Assembly (NCBI GenBank): GCA_017514045.1
Contig: JAFWLS010000018.1
Span: forward strand, 1 to 64,000
Source: Candidatus Saccharimonadota bacterium
GTDB taxonomy: Bacteria; Patescibacteriota; Saccharimonadia; Saccharimonadales; Saccharimonadaceae
DNA length: 64,000 bases
Direction of reading: 5' to 3'
The notes under the pieces were generated by a model, which did not search any database, was not told the DNA's origin, and saw only the letters and a list, made by a program, of their open reading frames with translations. The position numbers and the translations under genes were made by a program. Positions within the stretch are counted from its first letter, which is position 1; each line of letters opens with the position of its first letter. Below, piece by piece: positions 22,890-33,855 of this stretch.

Positions 22890-23405
22890 TCATTTCTGCC
22901 CCAGCGCATATTCATGGACAATTGTGCCCTCAGGGACATAGAAGACATAGAAGGTTATGCCTCCTTCTTCCCCAAAAGACCAAAAGGTAGCAATTGGTTC
23001 TCGATAATACACGGTCATGCGTGGATTCTCGCACATCTTCTCTTCGATAATCGTCACATCACCTTTCCCGGAAACGGTTTTAGAAACATATGCCCTAGAC
23101 TCATCGGTCTTAAACTCAGAATCCACCTCAGTATAAAATGTATAGGTATTCTCCGCGCCAATGCTTACATAGAACACACTGCCGCCGCCTGAGGATGTAA
23201 TCCGGTCGGCAAGATTTTGTAACTCATACGTCTTAACCTCTTGGATCGGCCGATACCCGCCGGTATTCATGAGTATGCCCATTAGGAGACTCGTCAGGAA
23301 AATTATTAAACATAGCGGGGCTATAATGCTCCCGTCCCACTCAAAACGAGAGCTAAGAATCAAGATAACCACAATCAAAATAATACCAATCAGAATAATA
23401 CCCAT
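22890..23405 (-). CDS. Two-helix membrane protein with external domain
   Basis: 171 residues from the ATG at 23405; TTG and GTG codons up to 23417 are also in frame. Two strong membrane helices (about 2-20 and 30-48), then about 120 residues of beta-rich domain (SVFYVSIGAENTYTFYTEVD, MTVYYREPIATFW). A minus-strand TATAGT (23471-23476) with extended TATGT gives a leader. No family recognised. Confidence 0.63.
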   Translation of the reverse strand: MGIILIGIILIVVILILSSRFEWDGSIIAPLCLIIFLTSLLMGILMNTGGYRPIQEVKTYELQNLADRITSSGGGSVFYVSIGAENTYTFYTEVDSEFKTDESRAYVSKTVSGKGDVTIIEEKMCENPRMTVYYREPIATFWSFGEEGGITFYVFYVPEGTIVHEYALGQK

Positions 23406-23520
23406 GAAACTCACCAACCTTCCGTTAAAATATCTCGTTTTTAAAAGAACATTTTTAAAAAACTTTACATACTATAACATATTTATCAAAAAAACAACTA
23501 TCACCCCTGGATCACAACTC

Positions 23521-24018
23521 CTATCCCTCGGCTTCGCATTTATATTCGTAGGTCACAGTATAATCTGTTCGCCCATATGGTTCCACCGGATAGAATTTGG
23601 CGCTTGTCGCATTCTTGTCGCAGTTAAACCCGTCCTTTTCAAAATAACCCCTATAGTCCGAGTATTTACCATTTTGATACAACAGCAGTTGCCTTAGCAA
23701 TACGGGCTGGAACCCAGATTTTTCATAAGCCTTCATCTTTTCTTCGTAGACCTTAGAATCAATAGAATTCATGAACTTATCATAATAATACGTTTCGTAA
23801 TAGTTTTTCGCCAACTCTTCAAACTTGCGTTTACCCATCCGCTCAGGATTGAAGTAAAGCGATACGAACAATGACACTCCGACCATCAAAGCGGAGATAA
23901 TTACGCCCCAAGTCACAAATTTGCGAGCAAACACGGGATCATTGCCTTTGCGAATAGTTGAATCTAGCGAGGTAATTAGTTTGTTTTTATTTTTTACCCC
24001 CACCTTTCGTTTTTTCAT
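23521..24018 (-). CDS. Membrane-anchored protein, unknown
   Basis: 165 residues. Basic N-terminus (about 1-32), one membrane helix (about 37-56), and an external domain of about 105 residues with two Cys (FNCDK and YKCEAEG at the C-terminus) that could form a disulphide. TAAAAT (minus, 24025-24030) ends exactly 6 nt before the ATG, so the mRNA is leaderless. Divergent from pyk, whose own leaderless -10 is 33 bp away. Confidence 0.65.
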   Translation of the reverse strand: MKKRKVGVKNKNKLITSLDSTIRKGNDPVFARKFVTWGVIISALMVGVSLFVSLYFNPERMGKRKFEELAKNYYETYYYDKFMNSIDSKVYEEKMKAYEKSGFQPVLLRQLLLYQNGKYSDYRGYFEKDGFNCDKNATSAKFYPVEPYGRTDYTVTYEYKCEAEG

Positions 24019-24075
24019 ATCGTAATTTTAACATAACAGCTATAATTTTTACAAGTTACGTGCTAAACTTAAAAT

Positions 24076-25509
24076 ATGAGTAAGCTATTTAAACGTACCA
24101 AAATCTTGGCTACCATCGGCCCCGCCGTCATGTCCGAAGAAGCCATTACAGACCTTATCATGGCCGGCGTAAACGGTTGTCGCTTGAACTTTTCTCACGG
24201 TAATTACATGGAACGTGATGAACAAATCTCATGGATCCGTAATGCCGCCCTAAAGAAGGGCCGCTCGGTCGCCATCGTACAAGACCTTCAAGGGCCAAAA
24301 ATCCGTCTTGGCGAGCTGAAGAATAATCATCTTGACGTTCATACCGGAGATGAGCTTACCCTTGATTACGCTTGTGAAACCCACGACGGCGGCAAGACGC
24401 TTCCTGTTCAATATAATCTTGCCGACAAAGTCAAAATCGGTGAGCCACTCTTCATTTTCGACGGTAAAATCAAAACCGAAATTATAGATATACCTAGCAA
24501 AACTGCCATTAAAATTCGCGTTCAAAATGATGGCTATATCATGAGCAAAAAAGGCCTTAACTTACCGGATACCGATTTTGGTGGCGATATCATCACAGAT
24601 AAGGACATGGCAGATATCGAATTTGGCGCCTCGCGTGACTTTGACTATGTTGCGCTGTCCTTTGTCCAAACCGCTGCCGACATCGATAAACTTCGCCAGG
24701 TTTTACTTTCTCATGGTTCATCCGCTCGAATCATCGCCAAAATTGAAACCAAGAAAGCCATCGAAACCGACGAGAATCTCGAAGCCATAGTCGAAGCATC
24801 TGATGGAATCATGGTGGCCCGTGGCGACATGGCCGTTGAAGCCGGCGCCGAGGTCGTCCCGATTGTCCAACGCAAGCTAGTTAGCCTCTGTCGTAAACAT
24901 AGCAAACTTTGTATAGTCGCAACACAGATGATGGGCTCCATGGTAGAAAACCCCGAACCGACCCGCGCCGAGGTATCCGATGTTGCGAATGCGGTTATCC
25001 AAGGCGCCGACGCAGTTATGCTTTCTGATGAAACCGCCAATGGCAAATACCCATTAGAAGCCGTCAGGGCAATGAAAAAAGTTATCCTCTATACCCAGAA
25101 TCATACTCGTATTGCTCCCGCAGAAGAAGAGCCCACGACCGACGTCAAAATTTACGACGCCATCTCCAGCGCGGTTGCCCGCCTCGCCGAAAGAATCGAA
25201 GCGGACGTCATCATTTGCCAAACTCATAGCGGTGCCACAGCTGAAGCCCTCGCCGCAGAACGCCCTAACGTTCCAATTATATCTGTAACATCAAACTCGC
25301 GCGTGGCTTCACAGCTCGCATTGACCTACGCTAATGCATCGTTTGTACGCCCATACTCTGACGATTATGGCATTGACCTCGCCCGTGAGCTCAAAAACTC
25401 CGGCTACCTCAAACCAGACGATGGAAAGAACGAGCTTCTCGCCGTCATTATTTCTGGCGCTCATGGCGTCGATCATGGCACCGATACAATCAAAATCCGC
25501 TACATTTAA
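24076..25509 (+). CDS. pyk: Pyruvate kinase
   Basis: 477 residues. Transfers phosphate from phosphoenolpyruvate to ADP, the last ATP-yielding glycolysis step. Recognised by TKILATIGPA at the start, CRLNFSHGNY, DLQGPKIRLGEL, the catalytic KIETKKAIE (Lys near residue 225), and GDMAVEAGAEVVPIVQ. A C-terminal regulatory domain is present (QTHSGATAEALAAERPNVPIISV). Leaderless: TAAACT at 24064-24069 is 6 nt from the ATG. Forms an operon with pgk. Confidence 0.96.
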   Translation: MSKLFKRTKILATIGPAVMSEEAITDLIMAGVNGCRLNFSHGNYMERDEQISWIRNAALKKGRSVAIVQDLQGPKIRLGELKNNHLDVHTGDELTLDYACETHDGGKTLPVQYNLADKVKIGEPLFIFDGKIKTEIIDIPSKTAIKIRVQNDGYIMSKKGLNLPDTDFGGDIITDKDMADIEFGASRDFDYVALSFVQTAADIDKLRQVLLSHGSSARIIAKIETKKAIETDENLEAIVEASDGIMVARGDMAVEAGAEVVPIVQRKLVSLCRKHSKLCIVATQMMGSMVENPEPTRAEVSDVANAVIQGADAVMLSDETANGKYPLEAVRAMKKVILYTQNHTRIAPAEEEPTTDVKIYDAISSAVARLAERIEADVIICQTHSGATAEALAAERPNVPIISVTSNSRVASQLALTYANASFVRPYSDDYGIDLARELKNSGYLKPDDGKNELLAVIISGAHGVDHGTDTIKIRYI

Positions 25510-25526
25510 TCAGAAAGGTACAGTTT

Positions 25527-26600
25527 ATGCAGAACAAATTAACCATCAAAGACATTAAAGTCAAAAATCAGATCGTCTTAGTCCGCACAGACTACAATGT
25601 ACCACTAAAAGACGGCTCTGTCGCAAGTGATTTTCGTATCCGTGCATCACTTCCGACCATTAATTACCTTCGAGAACACGGAGCCAAAAAAATCATCCTC
25701 ATTTCTCACCTCGGTCGTCCAGATGGGAAGAAGGTAAAAGAATTATCCCTAAAACCAGTTGCGCTAAAACTCGCTGAACTTTTGCCAGGCGTACCAGTAA
25801 ACTTCGTCGATGACGTTTCCGGACCAGATGTCGAAGATGCGGTGTCGCACCTAGGGAATGGCGGCGTTCTACTACTAGAAAACCTTCGTTTCTACCCAGG
25901 AGAAGAGAAGAACAGTGAAGATTTCATCCGCGAAATCATCGATTCTACTGGCGCAAATATCTATGTTCAAGATGGTTTCGCCGTGATTCACCGCGCGCAT
26001 GCTTCCACCTCCGCCGTCACTAAGAACTTACCAGTCTATGCCGGTCTACTCCTAGAAAAAGAAATATCCTCGCTCGAAAAGATCACAAAGTCCCCTGATA
26101 GGCCCCTCATGTTAATGCTTGGCGGTTCTAAAGTTGATGATAAAGCTCCGCTAATTGAAGCCTTTAAAGACAAAGCCGACTCTATTTGCATCGGCGGCAA
26201 GATCGCAGCCGATGGAGCTGTTTCCCCCGCCGATAAGATTTATATCGCCGAAGACTTCGACGAGGACGCAGAAGGGAACAAACTCGATTGTGGACCAGTT
26301 TCTACTGCGCATTTCGTAGAGACCGCCAAGAAAAGTAAAACTGTTGTCTGGAACGGCCTTCTAGGCAAGGCCGAAGATGTCGCGTTTGCAACCAGTTCAA
26401 CCATCTTTCTGAAAACTCTCGGAGAGTCGCCAGAAATTGAGTCCATCATTCTTGGAGGTGACACTACTGCCTTCGCCGAAGAATTAATGGAAGAAGACGA
26501 CAAACTTCATTTTACGCTTCTCTCTACTGGCGGTGGCGCTGCTCTCGAATTTCTAGGCGGCAATAGCCTTCCTGGTCTAGAAGCCATTGAAAACAAATAA
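25527..26600 (+). CDS. pgk: Phosphoglycerate kinase
   Basis: 357 residues, shorter than the usual 390-400 because several surface loops are reduced. Conserved segments: VRTDYNVPL (normally RVDFNVP), ILISHLGRPDG, LLLENLRFYPGEE, MLMLGGSKVDDK and TLLSTGGGAALEFLGG. Produces ATP from 1,3-bisphosphoglycerate. Starts 17 nt after pyk with an AAAGGT ribosome site, so the two ATP-producing glycolytic steps are co-expressed. Confidence 0.95.
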   Translation: MQNKLTIKDIKVKNQIVLVRTDYNVPLKDGSVASDFRIRASLPTINYLREHGAKKIILISHLGRPDGKKVKELSLKPVALKLAELLPGVPVNFVDDVSGPDVEDAVSHLGNGGVLLLENLRFYPGEEKNSEDFIREIIDSTGANIYVQDGFAVIHRAHASTSAVTKNLPVYAGLLLEKEISSLEKITKSPDRPLMLMLGGSKVDDKAPLIEAFKDKADSICIGGKIAADGAVSPADKIYIAEDFDEDAEGNKLDCGPVSTAHFVETAKKSKTVVWNGLLGKAEDVAFATSSTIFLKTLGESPEIESIILGGDTTAFAEELMEEDDKLHFTLLSTGGGAALEFLGGNSLPGLEAIENK

Positions 26601-26659
26601 TAAATTTCGTAGTCTTAACTTATCTCTATTTTCCTCTTTATTATTTTATCGATTTATGC

Positions 26660-26665
26660 TATGAT
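26660..26665 (+). promoter_or_regulatory. -10 of the fusA promoter
   Basis: TTATGCTATGAT; leader about 44 nt, ribosome site AAGGAAG. Confidence 0.6.
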
Positions 26666-26715
26666 AGTTCTTGAACTTTATTTTTTAACGTCTATAAAAT
26701 TAATCAAGGAAGCAT

Positions 26716-28815
26716 ATGGCTCAAGAAGTCAAAGACCTATCAAAGTTCCGCAACATCGGTATCATCGCCCATATCGACGCCGGAAAGACCACAACCAGTG
26801 AGGCTATCCTCTACCGTACTGGCCTAAAACACAAAATCGATCTAGTTAAGGGCGACACCGGCGGTGCAACCACCGACTGGATGGAACAGGAAAAGGAACG
26901 TGGTATTACTATTACCTCCGCTGCCGTTACCGCCTACTGGAAGGGCCACAAAATCAACATTATCGATACTCCAGGTCACATCGACTTTACTGCCGAAGTT
27001 GAACGCTCTCTTCGCGTTCTAGATGGTGCCGTCGTCGTGTTCGATGGCAAGATGGGTGTCGAAGCTCAATCCGAAACCGTTTGGCGTCAAGCTACTAAAT
27101 ATGGCGTTCCCCGCATTTGTTTCGTCAACAAAATCAACCAAATCGGTGGCGATTTCTACAAATCCCTTGATTCTATTCATAAACGCCTCTCCAAAAATGC
27201 CGTTGCAATTCATCTACCAATTGGTTTCGAAAAAGACATCTGCGGCGTAGTCGATCTAGTCGACATGAAAGCATACACCTATAAAGATTATGCTGATCAT
27301 GAGCTCACTGTAGGCGATATCCCTGCCGATATGCTTGAAAAAGCTAAGAACGCTCGTGCCGTACTCGTTGAAGAAGCTGTTTCTTCAGATGAAAAACTCA
27401 TGGAAAAGTTCTTCGAGGGCGGAGAAGAAGCAATTACCGTCGACGAACTTAAGAGCGCTCTCAGAAAGCGCGTCCTTGATGGCGACTTTTATCTAGTTAC
27501 AGGCGGCGATGGTCGTGGTGTAATTGTCGAGAAAGTTCTTGACCTCGTTGCTGACTATCTACCTTCTCCTCTTGATCGTGACCAGGGCCAAACCGTCGGT
27601 CATTCGCCAAAGACAGGTGACGAAGAGGTCCGTAAAGCCGATGACAAGGAACCACTCTGTGCTCTCGCATTTAAGATTGCTACAGACCCATTTGTCGGAA
27701 AACTTATTTTCATCCGCGTCTACTCAGGCAAGCTTGAAACTGGTGCGTTCATTCTCAACGCCTCCACCGGAAACAAAGAGCGCGTAGGACGTATTGTCCG
27801 TATGTTCGCTGACAAGCGTGAGGAAATCACCTCTGTTGGTGCTGGCGATATCGCGGCTGTTGTTGGCCTCAAAGATTGTACTACTGGTACAACCATCTGT
27901 GATCCAGCTCATCCAATCCGTCTCGAATCTATTGAATTCCCAGATCCACCTGTTTCCATTGCCGTCGAGCCAAAGACTAAAGCTGATCAAGAAAAAATGG
28001 GTATCGGTCTCGCAAAAATGGCCGAAGAAGATCCAACCTTCCGCGTCCATACTGATGAAGAAACCGGCCAGACAATCATCTCTGGTATGGGTGAGCTTCA
28101 CCTCGAAATTATCATTGACCGCTTGAAGCGCGAACATGGTGTAGAAGCCAACACTGGTGCTCCACAAGTTGCCTATCGTGAAACTATCCGTGGCACTGCC
28201 GAGGCGCAAGGTAAGCATATTAAGCAATCTGGTGGTCGCGGCCAATACGGTGACGTTTGGGTTAAATTTGAGCCAAACGAACCAGGCAAAGGTTTCGAGT
28301 TTATCGATCAAATTAAAGGTGGTGTCGTCCCTCAAGAGTATCGCAAGCCGGTCCAAAAAGGTATCGAAGATACATTGAACGGCGGTGTTATCGCTGGTTA
28401 TCCAGTTGTAGACGTCAAAGCCACCCTCTATGACGGTTCTTATCACGATGTCGACTCTTCAGAACTAGCCTTCACCCTTGCCGGCGCTCTCGCTACTCGC
28501 GAAGGCATTAAGAAAGCCAATCCAGTGCTTCTCGAGCCAGTCATGAAGATGGAGATTACCACCCCTGAAGACTTCATGGGCGACGTCATTGGCGATATTA
28601 ACTCTCGCCGTGGTCGCATTGATGAAATGGAAGATCTTCCTGGTGGCACTAAGGTCATACGTGCCTTCTGTCCACTTGCTAACCTCTTCGGTTACACTAG
28701 CGATCTTCGTTCTATGAGCCAAGGTCGCGCTGCCTCCACGATGGAACTCTTTGCTTACGAAGAAGTTCCACCTAACGTCGCTGCAGAGATCATCGAAAAA
28801 CGAAACTCGAAGTAA
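26716..28815 (+). CDS. fusA: Elongation factor G with altered G4 and G5 motifs
   Basis: 699 residues, full domain set I-V. Catalyses ribosomal translocation. G1 (AHIDAGKTT, about 17-25), switch I ([10 protein letters not shown]) and G3 (DTPGH) are normal. The guanine-recognition motif NKxD is NKIN in [14 protein letters not shown], and the G5 region where GSAFKNKG is usual reads [10 protein letters not shown]. Domain IV ([15 protein letters not shown]) and domain V look functional. The Asp-to-Asn change is clear in the codons (aac aaa atc aac). It may be the main EF-G or a paralogue; no second copy is in the window. Confidence 0.93.
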   Translation: MAQEVKDLSKFRNIGIIAHIDAGKTTTSEAILYRTGLKHKIDLVKGDTGGATTDWMEQEKERGITITSAAVTAYWKGHKINIIDTPGHIDFTAEVERSLRVLDGAVVVFDGKMGVEAQSETVWRQATKYGVPRICFVNKINQIGGDFYKSLDSIHKRLSKNAVAIHLPIGFEKDICGVVDLVDMKAYTYKDYADHELTVGDIPADMLEKAKNARAVLVEEAVSSDEKLMEKFFEGGEEAITVDELKSALRKRVLDGDFYLVTGGDGRGVIVEKVLDLVADYLPSPLDRDQGQTVGHSPKTGDEEVRKADDKEPLCALAFKIATDPFVGKLIFIRVYSGKLETGAFILNASTGNKERVGRIVRMFADKREEITSVGAGDIAAVVGLKDCTTGTTICDPAHPIRLESIEFPDPPVSIAVEPKTKADQEKMGIGLAKMAEEDPTFRVHTDEETGQTIISGMGELHLEIIIDRLKREHGVEANTGAPQVAYRETIRGTAEAQGKHIKQSGGRGQYGDVWVKFEPNEPGKGFEFIDQIKGGVVPQEYRKPVQKGIEDTLNGGVIAGYPVVDVKATLYDGSYHDVDSSELAFTLAGALATREGIKKANPVLLEPVMKMEITTPEDFMGDVIGDINSRRGRIDEMEDLPGGTKVIRAFCPLANLFGYTSDLRSMSQGRAASTMELFAYEEVPPNVAAEIIEKRNSK

Positions 28816-28830
28816 AATTCGAAAAAGCAA

Positions 28831-28863
28831 AAATGCCTCTCTCTTTAATGGGAGGCATTTTTA
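28831..28863 (+). terminator. fusA terminator
   Basis: AAATGCCTC and GAGGCATTT stem with a TTTTT tail. Confidence 0.85.
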
Positions 28864-28873
28864 CACCATATTC

Positions 28874-28902
28874 TTGACATTTTATCCCGTTTGTGCTATA
28901 AT
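28874..28902 (+). promoter_or_regulatory. Promoter of the 28971-30151 operon
   Basis: TTGACA (28874-28879), 17-bp spacer, TATAAT (28897-28902), extended TGTGC: a near-consensus promoter. Confidence 0.87.
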
Positions 28903-28970
28903 AGACGCAGTATCTGGTCTCTGGGAGGGGAATCAGCTACAGAACATTTAGAATATGGGAGGATTATGGT

Positions 28971-29321
28971 ATGAGTATCGCTGCAATTATTAAACCCGTG
29001 AGCGACGCAGAAATGCTTGAAGATGAAATGGAAAAGGCGTTCAGGCGTCTCGATAAGCACATACAGGCCGTACCACTTACGGCCGATGATGTGGTTATTG
29101 ACCACGCTGAAAAGGACGCCGCACGTATCCTGGAAGGCACGTCTACCTACACCGCTACGGCGCCGATGAGAAACATTCTGGAATCAGGAAATGCAAATCC
29201 TGGCTCTGCGTACTATCAGAGAGGGAAGAAATACTACTCCCTCTACTGTGAAACCGTAGAGAAAACCGTCAAGGCCTCCAATCCAAATCGAAAGCTCAGC
29301 TTCCCGATATGGAGAGACTAA
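28971..29321 (+). CDS. Orphan protein, 116 aa
   Basis: No family recognised. Helical acidic N-terminus (about 1-50, AEMLEDEMEKAFRRLDKHI), then a basic Tyr-rich C-terminal half (SAYYQRGKKYYSLYCETVEKTV). ATG after GGGAGG. First gene of a two-gene operon; the second starts 23 nt later with a very strong ribosome site. Confidence 0.65.
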   Translation: MSIAAIIKPVSDAEMLEDEMEKAFRRLDKHIQAVPLTADDVVIDHAEKDAARILEGTSTYTATAPMRNILESGNANPGSAYYQRGKKYYSLYCETVEKTVKASNPNRKLSFPIWRD

Positions 29322-29344
29322 AAAAACTAAAAGGAGGTCCCACC

Positions 29345-30151
29345 ATGGCAAAGAAGAATTTTCGAGAACAGGATAATCCAGTCTTACGCACGAATGAGCA
29401 GGACGAGATCATCTGCCGTATGGCAGACGCTTTCCCTGAAGAAGAAAGCCCATCGCGCGAAGAGACTATATATCAACTCCTTGCAATCGAGGAAATGCCA
29501 GAAGAGATCGTTGATCTCTACCGCATTTTTCACACTTTTGCGCCGACAAACGGCAACTCCATGGTACGAACTAACAACCGGGAAATCCTGAACGGATTCC
29601 TCATCACCGATCAAACGGAAGAGGAGGAGAGCAATATGCCCCTTAATGCCACACAAGAACTGGAAAAAAAGATACCCGGAAGGAAACGGGTCTTCATCGC
29701 AAAAGAGCCCGACAAAAACGGCGACATCGAAGTCGTCATGACCGAGAATGGATCTACGCATAGTTTCATCGTAACTGGTGAAGCCATTAGTGGGTTCTTC
29801 TACGCACACCCTATATACGGTAGGTATAATATGCCTGCGGTCGTCAGGACAATCAGCAGAGATATCAGTGATTTCTGTCGTGAGTCAATTGAAGACACAC
29901 AGCTGATTCAGAGGAGTCGCTGCCGCGAAACCATCAAAGCTGTGTATATCTTCGGAGATGGATCAGAAAAAACCTGGAGCTTCCGCTCTGAAACAGACGG
30001 CTCCGGTGACGTCATTGCCAGTAGCTACGGCGACCATGTGCGTTACGTAGCATTCATGGTTGCTTTCCTGAAAGCCGCTTTCGGCGACGCTACCCGCGGC
30101 GGCGTATATGAATGGTTATACAAAGCCATTTGTTATGGCCCCGCCGCATAA
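29345..30151 (+). CDS. Orphan protein, 268 aa
   Basis: The ATG at 29345 is chosen because AAAAGGAGGT precedes it; the in-frame 29309 start lies in the upstream gene. An acidic N-terminal region (about 1-100) is followed by a strand-rich domain (RKRVFIAKEPDKNGDIEVVM, HSFIVTGEAISGFFYAHPIYG) and a C-terminal part with IKAVYIFGDGSEKTWSF. No signal peptide or membrane helix. Unknown; probably works with the preceding small protein. Confidence 0.66.
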   Translation: MAKKNFREQDNPVLRTNEQDEIICRMADAFPEEESPSREETIYQLLAIEEMPEEIVDLYRIFHTFAPTNGNSMVRTNNREILNGFLITDQTEEEESNMPLNATQELEKKIPGRKRVFIAKEPDKNGDIEVVMTENGSTHSFIVTGEAISGFFYAHPIYGRYNMPAVVRTISRDISDFCRESIEDTQLIQRSRCRETIKAVYIFGDGSEKTWSFRSETDGSGDVIASSYGDHVRYVAFMVAFLKAAFGDATRGGVYEWLYKAICYGPAA

Positions 30152-30164
30152 CCACCCCTCCCCC

Positions 30165-30197
30165 GCCCCGCTCTCACCGGAGAACGGGGCATTTTTT
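30165..30197 (+). terminator. Terminator of the 28971 operon
   Basis: GCCCCG...CGGGGC stem (partly imperfect) with a TTTTTT tail. Confidence 0.8.
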
Positions 30198-30223
30198 ATG
30201 CTTAAACTAGTATTTTAGCACTC

Positions 30224-30252
30224 TTGACTTGTGACTGCTAATTATATATAAT
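30224..30252 (+). promoter_or_regulatory. clpC promoter
   Basis: TTGACT (30224-30229), 17-bp spacer, TATAAT (30247-30252). ATG 9 nt later, so the mRNA has at most 2-3 leader bases. No CtsR- or CIRCE-like operator seen. Confidence 0.8.
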
Positions 30253-30261
30253 ACATACCAT

Positions 30262-32745
30262 ATGCAAGACGAATTCTCCGAAATCATGAATCATTTGTCC
30301 GAGAACGCTCGTTTCTCGCTCCAGAAAGCCGATTTTTATTCTAAAAAATACAACAAAGGCTACATGGGCACCGAATATTTACTTCTAGGCATTCTTGCTA
30401 TGGACGCCAGCGAAGGTGCTAAGCTCCTATTTAATTGGCATGTGACTCTAGAAGACGCCGAAAAAGCCCTCGGCAAACCGGCCATTGATAACACCCAAGA
30501 GAGCCAAATGGCCATGATGTCTTTGTCTGAATCCACAATTTTAACCTTGCAGATGGCTCGTAATTTTGTCCGCGACCAAGGGCTCGAAACTATCGGCACT
30601 GAACATCTTCTCTACGCACTCATCAATCAGGGAAATTCTAACGCCGCCTCGCTTCTCAAGAAACTCAGCGTCAACCTCGACGAACTAGCTGATGAAATCG
30701 AAAAACTCGTCGATCGCCAAGCTGAGGCCGCCAAATTCTCTAAAGAAAAGCAAAAATACGCTCGTAAAACCCCCCTTCGTTGGCTCTCGCGCTTCGGCAC
30801 AGACCTTACTGAAATGGCCCGCACCGGCAAGCTAGATAACGTCATTGGTCGCGATCAGGAAATTGAGCGCACCGTTACTGTCCTTTGCCGCCGCACCAAA
30901 TCTAATCCCGTCTTAATTGGCGAAGCGGGTGTAGGCAAAACCGCTATTGTCGAAGGTTTGGCCCAAAAAATTGTCAAAAACGAAGTCCCTAGTCTTCTTA
31001 TTGGTAAACATATCTATCAAGTAGACCTCAGCTCTCTCCTTGCCGGCACTAAATACCGTGGCGAGTTCGAAGAGCGCATCAAGGGCATCATAGACGAAGC
31101 GTCTTCAGACGACTCAATTCTTCTCTTTATCGATGAGCTACACCTACTATCTGGAGCTGGATCATCTGAAGGCACTATGGATGCTGCCAACATCTTAAAA
31201 CCTGCCCTAGCTCGCGGTAAAATCCGTCTAATTGGCGCTACTACCCTCGACGAATACCGCAAGTCCATCGAAAAGGACAAGGCTCTCTCTCGTCGCTTTC
31301 AAACCGTCCTTGTCGAAGAGCCTGCACCAGGCGTCACGCTACGTATCTTGAAAGGGATTAAATCTCATTATGAGAAACACCATGGCGTCACCATCCCTGA
31401 CGAAATCCTAGAGACCGTCATCAACATGTCTAGTCGCTACATCAACGATCGCTTCATGCCAGATAAAGCTATCGACGTGATCGATGAAGCATCCGCTATC
31501 GCTAAGGTCGAGGCCGACAAAAAAGGCGGTGGTGAACTAAAGAAACTCAAAATCGAACTCGGGACCTTAGAAGACAAAATGGAAGCCTCGGCAGAAAAAG
31601 ACGATTATCAGTCTGCCGCCGAATTCAAAACCAAAGTCGAACAGACCAAAGCCAAAATCAAAGAACTCGAAAAGAAAGGCGTCAAAGAAGAAGACATACC
31701 CGTTCTTACCGAAGAAAACCTTGCTACTGCAATATCCCTCAAAACAGGCATCCCTGTCTCCAAAGTGCACGGTGACGAAATGGAGCTTCTCGCAAATCTT
31801 GAAACTCATCTTAAGAAATCTATTATCGGCCAAGACGAAGCCGTAAGCTCTGTCTCCAAGGCTATTCGCCGTGGTCGTTCAGGGATCACTAATGCCTCTC
31901 GTCCTATTGGCTCCTTCCTATTTATGGGCCCGACCGGTGTTGGCAAAACCGAGCTAGCGCGTGTTATTGCTCGTGAAGTATTCGGCGGCGATAACGCGCT
32001 TATCAAAATAGACATGTCTGAATTCGGCGAAAAACACAATGTTTCGCGTCTTGTCGGCGCACCTGCAGGCTACGTCGGTTACGACGATGGTGGCAAGCTT
32101 ACCGAAGCCGTCCGCCGTCACCCATATTCTGTTGTACTTTTTGACGAAATCGAAAAAGCCCACCCAGATGTCTTTAATATGCTTCTTCAGATACTTGAAG
32201 ATGGTATTCTGACTGATGGTCAGGGCAATAAAATCAAGTTCAACAATACCATCGTCATCTTAACGTCAAATCTCGGCGCCAACGAAGCTTACAGCGACGA
32301 TTCTTTCGGTTTCGCCGAAAAAACCAACGGCAAAAAGACTAAAAAAGAGCTCGACCGCGAATACGAAGAGTCAAAAGAGTACGCTCTAAAAGCACTCAAG
32401 AAGGCTATGCGCCCAGAGCTCATCAATCGCCTCGACTCTATACTCGTTTTCCGCCCACTTACCGAGGCTAACGTCGAACGCATCTTCGATAACCTTATTT
32501 CTGACCTCAAGAAACGCCTCGCCACCAAGAACCTCGGCCTTCGTATCGATGACAAAGTCAAAAAATACCTCATCAATCGCGGTTTTGACCCCAAAAATGG
32601 CGCCCGTCCACTTCGCCGTGCCATCGAGGATAACCTCGAGTCGCTCATCTCTGAAGCAATTATTAAAGGGCAGCTTAAAAAAGGTGATGTCGCAGTCGTC
32701 ACAGTAAACAAAAACCAACTAAAATTAGGAGTAGAACATGATTGA
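30262..32745 (+). CDS. clpC: ClpC-type AAA+ unfoldase
   Basis: 827 residues. N-terminal Clp repeat domain (about 1-150), first AAA+ module with GEAGVGKT (about 223-230) and [10 protein letters not shown], a UVR-like coiled segment (about 430-475, [20 protein letters not shown]), and a second AAA+ module with GPTGVGKT (about 556-563), [14 protein letters not shown] and the arginine finger/sensor region [14 protein letters not shown]. Feeds proteins to ClpP for ATP-dependent degradation. It overlaps the next gene by 8 nt, and clpP follows, so the protease is built from one operon. Confidence 0.95.
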   Translation: MQDEFSEIMNHLSENARFSLQKADFYSKKYNKGYMGTEYLLLGILAMDASEGAKLLFNWHVTLEDAEKALGKPAIDNTQESQMAMMSLSESTILTLQMARNFVRDQGLETIGTEHLLYALINQGNSNAASLLKKLSVNLDELADEIEKLVDRQAEAAKFSKEKQKYARKTPLRWLSRFGTDLTEMARTGKLDNVIGRDQEIERTVTVLCRRTKSNPVLIGEAGVGKTAIVEGLAQKIVKNEVPSLLIGKHIYQVDLSSLLAGTKYRGEFEERIKGIIDEASSDDSILLFIDELHLLSGAGSSEGTMDAANILKPALARGKIRLIGATTLDEYRKSIEKDKALSRRFQTVLVEEPAPGVTLRILKGIKSHYEKHHGVTIPDEILETVINMSSRYINDRFMPDKAIDVIDEASAIAKVEADKKGGGELKKLKIELGTLEDKMEASAEKDDYQSAAEFKTKVEQTKAKIKELEKKGVKEEDIPVLTEENLATAISLKTGIPVSKVHGDEMELLANLETHLKKSIIGQDEAVSSVSKAIRRGRSGITNASRPIGSFLFMGPTGVGKTELARVIAREVFGGDNALIKIDMSEFGEKHNVSRLVGAPAGYVGYDDGGKLTEAVRRHPYSVVLFDEIEKAHPDVFNMLLQILEDGILTDGQGNKIKFNNTIVILTSNLGANEAYSDDSFGFAEKTNGKKTKKELDREYEESKEYALKALKKAMRPELINRLDSILVFRPLTEANVERIFDNLISDLKKRLATKNLGLRIDDKVKKYLINRGFDPKNGARPLRRAIEDNLESLISEAIIKGQLKKGDVAVVTVNKNQLKLGVEHD

Positions 32746-33832
32746 TGTAGTTCCAGACATCAACAATAATAAACAGTCGAATGGACTGCAAGAATCTCCT
32801 CAAATTATTCCCCAAAATCTTCCTCCAGAACCAATGAACGAAGCGCGGTCGGAAAATGCGACAAAAAAACACTATTATCGGATTATTACTCCTGTAGTTC
32901 TCCTCCTTCTGCTCATTACTTTTCTGGTCTTCCGCACACCAATTATTGATGCCTTCAAGGGTATCGGTTACAACCCTACGCCAGACATGTTAGCAGTACG
33001 CGATTCTCTCCATTTAACAACTGATGGCGCACGCATCTTTAACGCCACCCGCCCCCTTCTCGCCTCCCGCGACGACTTCAATATGTCCTGCGAATCACAC
33101 GACGAAGCCGTTTCGGTCCTCGGTTGCTACACCAATGACCGCGTCTACATCTACAACGTTGACGACCCATCTCTCCCCGGCATCCGTGAGTCCACTGCTG
33201 CCCACGAGTTCCTCCACGCTGTCTGGACTCGCCTCACTGGCGCCGAAAAAGCCGATCTCGTCCCCGCTCTAGAAGAAGTTTACTCCAAGCATTCCGACGA
33301 GCTCAAAGAAACCATTGAATCCTATCCGACCGAAGAGAAAATCGGCGAAATCTACGTCCGTTCCGCCACTCAGATCGCCGACCTTCCCGAGCTCTTAGAG
33401 GCGCACTACGCTAAATATTTCACCGACCAAGATTCCATCGCTTCCTTTTACGCCTCTTATATCGCCCCCTTTAATGAGCTCAAAAAGCAGATCGCGAAGC
33501 TCCAAACTGAACTAGAAACCATCGAAAAAGAGATTAACAGTAGGACTGCCGCCCTCGACGAGCGCGCCTCTAAGTTCGATGCCGCCGTCGCCGAATTCAA
33601 TGCCTGTGCCAATAAGCAAGGTTGTTTCACTTCATCTTACATTTTCTACACCCGACGCGCCGAGCTCGTTGCGGAACAGCAAGCTATCAATGCCGAAAAC
33701 AACGCGATAAACGACCTTATCAACAAGTACAACACCAAGGCCGAAACCTACAACTCTTCCGTTCTTCGCTCTTCCGAGCTCCAGAGCATCATCAATTCTA
33801 ATTCGCCAACCACCGAAATCGAAGAAGAATAA
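32738..33832 (+). CDS. Membrane-anchored HExxH metallopeptidase-like protein
   Basis: 364 residues. A cytoplasmic N-terminus (about 1-46), one membrane helix (about 48-67), then an external domain with the zinc motif HEFLH in [12 protein letters not shown] (about 156-160) and a likely third ligand in the following helices ([11 protein letters not shown]). The C-terminal third (about 250-340) is a long coiled coil with CANKQGCF. Inserted between clpC and clpP and overlapping clpC, so co-expression with the Clp protease is certain in outline; the functional link is not known. Confidence 0.8.
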   Translation: MIDVVPDINNNKQSNGLQESPQIIPQNLPPEPMNEARSENATKKHYYRIITPVVLLLLLITFLVFRTPIIDAFKGIGYNPTPDMLAVRDSLHLTTDGARIFNATRPLLASRDDFNMSCESHDEAVSVLGCYTNDRVYIYNVDDPSLPGIRESTAAHEFLHAVWTRLTGAEKADLVPALEEVYSKHSDELKETIESYPTEEKIGEIYVRSATQIADLPELLEAHYAKYFTDQDSIASFYASYIAPFNELKKQIAKLQTELETIEKEINSRTAALDERASKFDAAVAEFNACANKQGCFTSSYIFYTRRAELVAEQQAINAENNAINDLINKYNTKAETYNSSVLRSSELQSIINSNSPTTEIEEE

Positions 33833-33855
33833 CCCTTAAAGAAAGGAATTACAAA

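Noticed and set aside
24019-24034. ATTTTAACATAA resembling one arm of a dif site
   Set aside because: Only one arm matches; the sequence is explained by the minus-strand -10 of the 24018 gene.
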